In this document: piece after piece, positions 6,742-18,700 of the stretch
How the letters are laid out: every line of letters starts with the position of its first letter
How positions within the stretch are numbered: position 1 is the first letter of the stretch
Assembly: GCA_946534105.1 (NCBI GenBank)
Contig: CAMNCG010000010.1
Span: 1 to 38,411 of the forward strand
Source of the DNA: an uncultured Verrucomicrobiota bacterium
GTDB taxonomy: Bacteria > Verrucomicrobiota > Kiritimatiellia > RFP12 > UBA3636
Length of the DNA: 38,411 nt
Direction of reading: 5' to 3'
Notes under the pieces: generated by a model
The model's input: the letters and a program-made list of their open reading frames with translations, nothing else
Database searches by the model: none
Told to the model about the DNA's origin: nothing
Program-made: the position numbers and the translations under genes

Positions 6742-8445
6742 ATGCCCGCCGATTCCGTTCTCGTTACGCTTCTCGCCCAGACCGGCGTTCTGGCGCCGGA
6801 CCAGGCGCTGCAACTTTCCGCCGCCGGTGCCGGCTCCGAAGCCGGCCTCGTCGAAACCGCCGTGAAACTCGGCTTCGCGCCGGAGGAGGATTTCCTGCGG
6901 GCGGTTTCAAAGGCGCTCGGCATCGAATACATCGACGTGTCCGAGCTCGACCTGCCGAAGGAAGTCGCGGAAAAGCTGCCGGCGCGCGCGGTCACGCAGT
7001 ACCGGGTCGTCCCGGTCCGCTTCGAAAACGGCGTGCTTTCCGTCGCGACCTCCGAGCCGCTCGATTCCACGCTCGCCGACGCCCTCCGCCTCGCCGCCGG
7101 CTGCGACGTGGCGCTCGTCGCCTGCCCGCGCGAGAAGATCATCCGCCTTTCCAACAAGGTCTACGGCGTCGGCGCGGACACACTCGCGAAGATGGCCGAA
7201 GACGGCGTGTACGACGCCGATTCGGACGCGAACCAGGCCAACAAGTTCGACCTCTCGGAGGTGAACCAGGAGGCCTCGATCGTCAAGTTCGTGAACCAGA
7301 TCATCGCCGAGGCGGACCGCCAGGGCGCGACGGACATCCATTTCGAGCCGATGGAGACGGAGCTCCGCATCCGGTACCGCGTCGACGGCCTCCTGCACCG
7401 CGTCGAAGTGCCGCCGCAGCTGCACCGCCTCCAGGCCGCCGTGATTTCGCGCATCAAGGTCATGGCCGGTCTCGACATCGCCGAAAAGCGCCTCCCGATG
7501 GACGGCCGCATCGGCATCCGCGTGAACGGCAAGGAGATCGACATCCGCGTGGCGACGTGCCCTTCGGTCTACGGCGAAACCGTCTCCCTGCGCCTGCTGC
7601 AGAAGGGCGGCGGCGTCATCCGCCTGGAGCAGCTCGGCTTCTCGGAACGCGACGACAAGGTGATCCGCCGCACGATCGCGCGCCCGAACGGCATCGTGCT
7701 CGTGACGGGCCCCACGGGCTCCGGCAAATCGACGTCGCTCTACGCCTTCCTCCACGAAATCAACACGATCGACAAGCGCATCCTCACCGCCGAGGACCCG
7801 GTCGAATACGAAATGGCCGGCATCAACCAAGTGCCGATGAAGGCCGAGATCGGCCTCACGTTCGCCCGCGCGCTGCGCTCGTTCCTGCGTCTCGACCCGG
7901 ACATCATCATGGTCGGCGAAATCCGCGACCGCGAGACGGCCGAAATCGCGATCAACGCCTCCCTCACCGGCCACCTCGTCTTTTCCACGCTCCACACGAA
8001 CGACTCCGCCGGCGCGTTCGCGCGTCTCATCGACATGGGCGTGGAGCCCTTTCTCGTCTCCTCGTCCGTCGCGGCCGTGCTCGCCCAGCGCCTCGTGCGC
8101 CGGCTCTGCCCGTTCTGCAAGGCCGAGGGGGCCCCCGATCCGGCGCTCGCCGCCGCCGCGGGAGTCGAAATGTCGTTCTTCGCCGGCAAGACCGTCTGGA
8201 ACCCCGCGGGCTGCCCGCGCTGCAACCAGACCGGCTACAAGGGCCGCGGCGGCATTTTCGAGGTGCTGCACATGAGCGACGCCGTGCGCGCGCTCGTGAC
8301 CGCCCACCGCCCGACGTCGGAAATCCGCGCCAAGGCGGTCGAGGAGGGCATGACGCTCCTGCGCGACGACGGCTGGGCGAAGGTGTTTTCCGGCTTCACG
8401 TCGGTCGGCGAAGTCGTCCGCGTCACCGAAGACGCCGAGGACTGA
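6742..8445 (+). CDS. GspE/PilB-family type II secretion / type IV pilus assembly ATPase
   Basis: This 567-residue hexameric ATPase powers assembly of pilus or pseudopilus filaments at the inner membrane. Domains in order: an N-terminal MshEN/GspE-N domain (about 1-160), a linker, and a T2SSE core from about 190. The core holds the Asp-box region FVNQIIAEADRQGATDIHFEPM, Walker A GPTGSGKST with Lys329, LDPDIIMVGEIRDRE (Walker B region), STLHTNDS (His box), and a C-terminal four-cysteine zinc site (CPFC ... CPRC). The start at 6742 is chosen because the family N-terminus begins there; the frame is open far upstream only as antisense read-through. No pilin, GspF/PilC or secretin gene is adjacent, so GspE and PilB cannot be separated. 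Confidence 0.93.
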   Translation: MPADSVLVTLLAQTGVLAPDQALQLSAAGAGSEAGLVETAVKLGFAPEEDFLRAVSKALGIEYIDVSELDLPKEVAEKLPARAVTQYRVVPVRFENGVLSVATSEPLDSTLADALRLAAGCDVALVACPREKIIRLSNKVYGVGADTLAKMAEDGVYDADSDANQANKFDLSEVNQEASIVKFVNQIIAEADRQGATDIHFEPMETELRIRYRVDGLLHRVEVPPQLHRLQAAVISRIKVMAGLDIAEKRLPMDGRIGIRVNGKEIDIRVATCPSVYGETVSLRLLQKGGGVIRLEQLGFSERDDKVIRRTIARPNGIVLVTGPTGSGKSTSLYAFLHEINTIDKRILTAEDPVEYEMAGINQVPMKAEIGLTFARALRSFLRLDPDIIMVGEIRDRETAEIAINASLTGHLVFSTLHTNDSAGAFARLIDMGVEPFLVSSSVAAVLAQRLVRRLCPFCKAEGAPDPALAAAAGVEMSFFAGKTVWNPAGCPRCNQTGYKGRGGIFEVLHMSDAVRALVTAHRPTSEIRAKAVEEGMTLLRDDGWAKVFSGFTSVGEVVRVTEDAED

Positions 8446-8452
8446 CGCGGGG

Positions 8453-8491
8453 AAAAAAAACGTCCGCCGCGCGCGACGCGCGCGGCGGACG
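8453..8491 (-). terminator. Intrinsic terminator of the Hsp20 operon
   Basis: A perfect 15-base-arm palindrome around one central base occupies 8461-8491. Read on the minus strand it is followed by eight T (8460-8453), the classical rho-independent form. It sits between convergent genes and may also slow readthrough from the ATPase gene, although the plus strand has no T tract. Confidence 0.85.
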
Positions 8492-8511
8492 TTCCGCGTC
8501 CCGCTCCGGGA

Positions 8512-12902
<4,391 letters not shown>

Positions 12903-12909
12903 CGCCGCC

Positions 12910-12987
12910 CCCCATCCCCTCAACCTCCAACCTTCGCCCTTCCGCCCTTCCGACCTTTAGACCTTCCGGTCTTCCGACCTCCCCCCC
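12910..12987. repeat. Pyrimidine-rich degenerate short repeats
   Basis: After the beta-galactosidase stop the plus strand is almost purely pyrimidine with repeated CTTCCG and CCTTCC units (for example CTTCCGACCT twice, at about 12945-12980) and ends in a C run. No coding capacity is seen. It may be slippage-derived filler. Confidence 0.6.
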
Positions 12988-13030
12988 GTCGGCCTCGCTC
13001 GCATCTGCGCGCGAGGCCGACTGCTTTTTT
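12988..13030 (+). terminator. Intrinsic terminator after the beta-galactosidase gene
   Basis: GTCGGCCTCG (12988-12997) pairs perfectly with CGAGGCCGAC (13012-13021) around a 14-base loop, followed by TGC and six T. It insulates the upstream gene from the methylase operon. Confidence 0.85.
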
Positions 13031-13034
13031 GGGA

Positions 13035-13077
13035 TTGAACCCGCCCACGTTTTCCGGTAGCATTCTCCCGCAAGGAG
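13035..13077 (+). promoter_or_regulatory. Promoter and Shine-Dalgarno of the methylase operon
   Basis: TTGAAC (13035-13040), 17 bases, TAGCAT (13058-13063), then AAGGAG at 13072-13077, eight bases before the ATG at 13086. This is one of the clearest Shine-Dalgarno sites in the window and fixes the start. Confidence 0.6.
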
Positions 13078-13085
13078 ACGAGACC

Positions 13086-15746
13086 ATGCCCTACGACCCA
13101 AGCATCCCCGAAGAGGAACTGAAGAATCGCGTCGCGCGCGACGTGTTCGGCGCGTTCGACTGCGCCCGCATTTTCGGCAAGGTCGATTTCTGCGTCTCGC
13201 CCCACGTGGAGGGGCCGACGCTCTGGGAAACGGAATCCCTTCTCTGGGCGGAGGCCAAGAAGGGCGCGCGCGCCGATTTCGCCCCGCTTTTCGCCCAGCT
13301 CGTCCTCACCGTGGGCGGCGAACGGACGTTCGAGAAGCACAGCCCGCCGCCGTTCCTCGGCGCGTTCGACTGCGAGAAGATCGCCTTCCTCCCGTGGCAC
13401 GCCGCGCTCGACCTCTTCTTCCGCAGCGACGTCGATTGGACCGCCACCCCCTCCAAGACCGACTCCCCCGCGTTTCAGCACGTCCTTTCGCTCCTGCGCC
13501 CGATCCTCGCCGCGCATCTCGTCTCGTTCCCCTTCGGCGACCCGGACCTGCCGAAGTTCGTGAAGAAGAACCTCTTCGTCGGCAACGACCGCACGAACCG
13601 CCTTCAGGTCACGCGCAACAACTTCCCCTTCGTCTACCAGAAGTGGGTGAAGGCCGTGAAGCCCTCGATCGCCGTCAACTGGGAGGGCGCGCGCCAGCAG
13701 GGCATCCACGACGCCGACTTCTTCCTCGCGGACCTGCTCTCCAAGGACAACGCGACGCTCATGGAGAAGCTCTTCGTCGTCCTGCGCGGCGACCACTACA
13801 ACCTCGACCGCAAGCTCGACGCCGCCGGGTTCATCGACGCCAAGCGCGCCGAATTCAACGACGGGCAGAAGGCGCACGCGCAGTTCTGGAACCAATACAA
13901 GCGCCCTCCGCGCCGCGCCTTCTGGGACTTCATCAACGAGCGTCGAGACCTACTGATGCCCGCCGACATCCGCGAGCGCCAGGGCTCGTTCTTCACGCCG
14001 CAGATCTGGGTCGAAAAGGCGCAGGAGGCCATCGCCGCCGTCCTTGGAGAGGACTGGCAGGACCGCTATTGCGTCTGGGACTGCGCAGCCGGCACCGGCA
14101 ACCTCCTCGCCGGCCTCGACCCCAAGGCCAAATACCGCGTCTGGGCCTCCACGCTCCAGCAGGCCGACGTGGACGTCATGCGCGAGCGCATCCGCAACGG
14201 CGCGGCCCTCCTCGACTCCCACGTCTTCCGCTTCGACTTCCTCAACGACTCCTTCGACGCCCTCCCCGAGGGCCTCCGCGAAATCGTCAGCGACCCCGAA
14301 AGGCGCAGGAAACTCGTCGTCTTCATCAACCCGCCGTACGCGGAAGCGACGAACGCCCGGACCGTGACAGGCACGGGCAGCAACCGGCCGGAAGTTGCCA
14401 AGGGCACCGCGACCCACGCGAAATACAAGCCGCTCATCGGTGCCGCCGCAAACGAAATGTTCGCGCTCTTCCTGATCCGCATTGCAAAGGAAATCCCCGG
14501 ATGTACCCTCGCCCAGTTTTCCACGCTCAAACACATTCTCGGTTCCAATTTCGCGGCATTCCGACGAACCTTCTGCGCCCGGCTTGAAAAATCCTTTCTC
14601 GTCCCCGCCAACACGTTCGACAACGTGAAGGGGGATTTTCCCATCGGGTTCTTTGTCGTTCAAACCGCCTCGCCGGAACCGAAATTGGACATCCAAGCGG
14701 AAGTGTTCGACGCGAAAGGAGACCTGATCGGCGACAAAACCATCGCCCCGCCTACGGACAAAAGCATCAACCGCTGGCTCAAAATCTTTGATTCCAGCAC
14801 GCCGAATCCCATTGGATACATGGGAAATCCCGCGCCGGACTTCCAGCACGACTCGCAACTCTACATCGCGTCAAAACCCGGCGTCGAACACTTCAATTTT
14901 TTCAGAATCGAACGGTCGAACCTGATTTCGGCTTGCGTCTATCTCGCCGTGCGGCAATGCATCGAGGCAGACTGGCTGAACGACCGGGACCAGTTCCTGT
15001 GGCCGGAGGATTCGTGGAAAAACGACTACGGATTCCACCTGGACTGCCTCGTCTTCACGCTCTTCCACGGGCAGAACCGCATTTCATGCAAGGCGGGAAA
15101 TCTTAACGCAGAGACGCAGAGCCGCGGAGAACGCAAAGACGGGAGCCTCTGCGGCTCTGCGCCTCGGCGTGAGGAAAAAATAGTCCCGAACCACTGGATT
15201 CCGTTCACGGAAGACGAGGTGGGCGCGAAGGACTGCTTCAAGTCGCATTTCATGGCGGAATTCCTCAAAGCCGTCATGGAGACTCGCGCAGAGCCGCAGA
15301 TCCGCAGAGTTGCAGAACCCGTGCCCGACGATGCCGCCTCCGCATCTCCGCGCCTCTGCGTTGAACGTTGCCTTGCTCCCTCGCAGGGATTGCTTTTTGC
15401 AGCGGATAAGGGCGCGCCGTGGGACGGCGGCGGCGGGAATGCGGCCTCCGGCCGCGTCGCGGGCATGGACGCGGCTGAATGCCGCATCCCCTCCACCGCA
15501 GCGCTTGCCGTCCTCGACGCCGGGCGCGCGCTGTGGCGCCACTACCACGCGCAGCCGGGCGCGCTCCCCGACGCTTCCTTCTACGACATCCGCGGGCACT
15601 TTCAGGGCTTCAAGCCGAACGGCCACATGAACCCCGACTCCCCCGACGCCGAATACACACGCCTCATCGGCGACCTCCGCGCCGCCGAGCGCGCCCTCGC
15701 CGACCGCATCGCGCCGAAGGTCCGGGAACACGGATTCCTGCGATAA
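13086..15746 (+). CDS. N6-adenine DNA methylase, possible single-chain type IIG restriction-modification enzyme
   Basis: The 886-residue product has the amino-methyltransferase core in gamma order: motif I WDCAAGTGNLL (Asp332) for S-adenosylmethionine binding and motif IV FINPPY (Asn415-Tyr418) for N6-adenine chemistry. Before it, residues 30-75 contain a possible PD-(D/E)XK nuclease: Asp34, Glu56-Ala-Lys58 (LLWAEAKKG) and Gln71. That would make it a combined nuclease-methylase of type IIG. No separate HsdR or HsdS gene is nearby. The C-terminal region (about 600-886) is presumably the target-recognition part. It is interrupted by three in-frame palindromic repeats that add low-complexity segments (about residues 672-700, 733-761 and 784-802). 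The strong Shine-Dalgarno AAGGAG fixes the start. The stop is 15 bases before the next gene, so it heads a three-gene operon. Whether the repeats leave it active is unknown. Confidence 0.85.
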   Translation: MPYDPSIPEEELKNRVARDVFGAFDCARIFGKVDFCVSPHVEGPTLWETESLLWAEAKKGARADFAPLFAQLVLTVGGERTFEKHSPPPFLGAFDCEKIAFLPWHAALDLFFRSDVDWTATPSKTDSPAFQHVLSLLRPILAAHLVSFPFGDPDLPKFVKKNLFVGNDRTNRLQVTRNNFPFVYQKWVKAVKPSIAVNWEGARQQGIHDADFFLADLLSKDNATLMEKLFVVLRGDHYNLDRKLDAAGFIDAKRAEFNDGQKAHAQFWNQYKRPPRRAFWDFINERRDLLMPADIRERQGSFFTPQIWVEKAQEAIAAVLGEDWQDRYCVWDCAAGTGNLLAGLDPKAKYRVWASTLQQADVDVMRERIRNGAALLDSHVFRFDFLNDSFDALPEGLREIVSDPERRRKLVVFINPPYAEATNARTVTGTGSNRPEVAKGTATHAKYKPLIGAAANEMFALFLIRIAKEIPGCTLAQFSTLKHILGSNFAAFRRTFCARLEKSFLVPANTFDNVKGDFPIGFFVVQTASPEPKLDIQAEVFDAKGDLIGDKTIAPPTDKSINRWLKIFDSSTPNPIGYMGNPAPDFQHDSQLYIASKPGVEHFNFFRIERSNLISACVYLAVRQCIEADWLNDRDQFLWPEDSWKNDYGFHLDCLVFTLFHGQNRISCKAGNLNAETQSRGERKDGSLCGSAPRREEKIVPNHWIPFTEDEVGAKDCFKSHFMAEFLKAVMETRAEPQIRRVAEPVPDDAASASPRLCVERCLAPSQGLLFAADKGAPWDGGGGNAASGRVAGMDAAECRIPSTAALAVLDAGRALWRHYHAQPGALPDASFYDIRGHFQGFKPNGHMNPDSPDAEYTRLIGDLRAAERALADRIAPKVREHGFLR
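15102..15176. repeat. In-frame palindromic repeat, family A copy 1
   Basis: The left arm carries CGCAGAGACGCAGAGCCGCG and the right arm CTCTGCGGCTCTGCGCCTCG, an imperfect inverted repeat around a short centre. The encoded peptide begins NAETQSRGERK. This has the look of a CGCAGAG palindrome dispersed in many bacterial genomes, known to me from translated products of the form NAETQRR...SASLRLCV. It keeps the methylase frame open. Confidence 0.75.
15282..15366. repeat. In-frame palindromic repeat, family A copy 2
   Basis: The left arm (CGCAGAGCCGCAGATCCGCA) faces the right arm (ATCTCCGCGCCTCTGCGTTG). The translated right side reads SASPRLCVER, the typical opposite-strand signature of the same family as copy 1. 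About 105 bases of ordinary methylase coding sequence separate the two copies. Confidence 0.72.
15435..15490. repeat. In-frame palindromic repeat, family B
   Basis: GGGAATGCGGC...GCCGCGTC (15435-15458) pairs with GACGCGGC...GCCGCATCCC (15468-15490) across a 9-base centre. It differs in sequence from family A. It is also inside the methylase frame and encodes a Gly/Ala-rich segment. Confidence 0.65.
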
Positions 15747-15761
15747 CGAGGACTGGACCCC

Positions 15762-18700
15762 ATGCATGATTCCACAGCCATCGCGTTCGCCACCGCCATC
15801 AGCCTCGGCTGGTGCGCGCTTGCCTTGGCGTGGATCGCGCGTCGTTCGGGAATCGTGCCCTACCTTCGCCGTCGCTGGCGCGGCAGCGGCGCATTCACCC
15901 GGATCGCCGCCGTCGCCGCGCTTGTCGCGGTTTCCGTCTACGGCGGGAGCAAATCCGGCGGAACGGGCGGGACGCGGCCGGAAGGCCGCATCTCCGCCGC
16001 GATTCCGCGCCCCGTTCTCCCCGCCTCCCCGGGCGATTCCTCGACGAACGCCCTCCGCTTCACGGCGTTTGCCTTCGACGGCGATGACCGGTTCGACTTC
16101 GCCGTCGCCTGGCCTGCGACCAACCTTCCCGAGTACGCGGCCATCGACGTGTTCCACAAGCGGACGCTCTCCGATCCGGCGTGGCGCTGGATTTACCGCC
16201 GGGAAGTCTGGCCGGAGAACGGCGAAACCGAGTTCTCCCTCTCCGGCGACGACCTGCCGTACTGGGAAGAGGTGGTTTCGCGGCGCTTCCGCGTGTACAC
16301 CAACGAGGTCGAATCGCCCTTCGGCGTCGTGTTCACGAACCTCTACGCCCGCGTTCCGGAACCCACCGACGCCGCGCCGCGCTCCGCCTTCTTCATGCTC
16401 GCTGGCCAGCGCGACACCGACGGCGACGAACTCTCCGACGCCATCGAGCGCAGTCTCGGCTATGATCCCTCCGACCCGGACATGGACGGTGACGGCCTGC
16501 CCGACGGGCAGGAACTAGCGCTTGGAGCCAATCCTCTCGCGACGGATTCCGACGGCGACGGGCTTGCGGATGGAGAAGAAGTCTCGTGGGGGCGCTCTTC
16601 CACGGACGGCCTTTTGCGCTGGATCGACAACTCTGCGGCAGCCCGAACCGTCCTCTTCACCGACGCCGATGACGATTGCGTTTCCATCCCGATGCCGTTC
16701 CCAATCCACGTTGCTGGCGCGGCGATGACGAATCTGACCGTCAACGCCAACGGATTGGTCGGATTCTCGGCGGGTGAGGCTGCATTTGGCAGTGGAATGC
16801 GCTCGAATGGCAACGCTTCGTCCTTGCCGCTGGCGGATGGCGCATCCGCGACAGTCGCGGCGTTCTGGGACGATTTGAGAGTCCTGCCGGACATGGATTC
16901 CGAAGTCGCGCTTTCCGTCTGCGGCGAATCATCGGAGCGGGTCGCCGTCGTCGAGTTCTCGCGCGTCGGATTCTATTCCGGCGGAACGAACGACTGCGTT
17001 TCATTCCAGGTCCAGTTCCGGGAAGATGAGACCAACGCGGTTCATGTGGCATTCTCGGAGGCTTCCGGTTTTGGCACCGGCGCATCCGCCACGCTCGGCG
17101 CGCGCTCCTCCCATGATGACGGGGTGGAATATTCGCGAAACGAAGCCGGCGCTGTCTATCCCGGGCTTCACATCGAATACCACTTCGGCATCGGATCCGA
17201 CCCGTCCAAGGGAGACACCGACGGCGACGGCCTTTCGGACCCTGAAGAACTCGCGCTGGGCACCGATCCCGGTGACGGCGATCCCGACGGGGACGGATTG
17301 ACCGACCCGGAAGAACTTCAGATGGGAACAAATCCGTTCCTTGCCGACACGGACGGCGACGGCATCGGCGACAAATGGGAGACGGACCACCCGCCGTTCG
17401 ATCCGCTCGACCCCTCCGACGGCCTTGCCGATACCGACGGCGACGGGCTTCCCAATGCATTTGAAATCACGGAGTCACACACCGATTGGACGCTTGCCGA
17501 CACAGATGGCGACGGACTTTCCGATTTCGCGGAATGGAATGGGGTCACCGATCCACTCTATCCCGACACGGATAACGACGGGTTGACCGACGGCGAGGAA
17601 TCGACACTCGGCACCGATCCCAACGACCCCGACACCGACGACGACGGGATGCCCGACGGATGGGAGGTCCGCCACGGTTTCGACCCGATCGACGACTCCG
17701 ACCCATCGGCATCGGACGATCCGGATGATGACGGACTTTCCAACCTTGAAGAAGCCGGATTCGGCACCAACCCACTTCTCGACGACACCGATGGCGACGG
17801 CCTGACGGACGGGGAAGAGTGCGGTTTTCTTTCCGCGCTGTCGCTTCCGCCCTTTGACATGTCCGGCGCGACCGACATTCTTGGCGGGTTTTCCGATTTG
17901 GACGAAGGCCGCAGTTCGATTCCGTTGCCGTTTGCCATCCAGCCCTGGCGCGCCGCCGCTTGCTCCAACCTCGTCATCGGCATGAATGGAATCCTCGCGC
18001 TGGCGACGGACGGAGATTTCTGGCTTCCAGCGCATCCAGACAACGACAGGCCTGTTGTCATCCGGGCGTTCGCCGACGACCTGCTGGCCTGCACGAATGA
18101 ACTCGGTAGCGCGCTTTCCGTGGCGACCTTCGGAACGAATGGCGATCATCGCTTCGTCGTGGAATACCGCGCGTTCGGGTTCTACGGGCTTGACGCGGCC
18201 GCGACCAACTCCGTTTCGTTTCAAGTCGTTTTCGACGAAAACGAACCGAACGTCGTGCGCGTCGCATATTTCTCGCCCGTTGGGCAGACAAACCGGCTCT
18301 CCGACCGGGCCATCGGCTCAAGGGCGGAATTGGGCATCGAAACCGAATTCTGCAAGTTGACCTATTCGGACGCCGAGTCCATCGTGGTTCCCGGTCTTTA
18401 CATCGAATACCACCTTGCGACCGGGACGTCGCCGGTTCTTGCCGACACCGACGGCGACGGACTCTCGGATTCGGCGGAATTGACATTGCGCACGGATCCG
18501 TCGGCTTTCGACACCGACGGCGACGGCTTGCCGGACGGGTGGGAATGTGCAAACGGACTCGATCCGCGCGACGCCTCGGACGGTTCGCTCGATGTCGATG
18601 GCGACGGCTTGACGAACCTGCAGGAGTTTTTGAACGGAACCAACCCCGGCGATCCCGACACCGACGGCGACGGAACCCATGACGGAAGCGAAGTGTCGTG

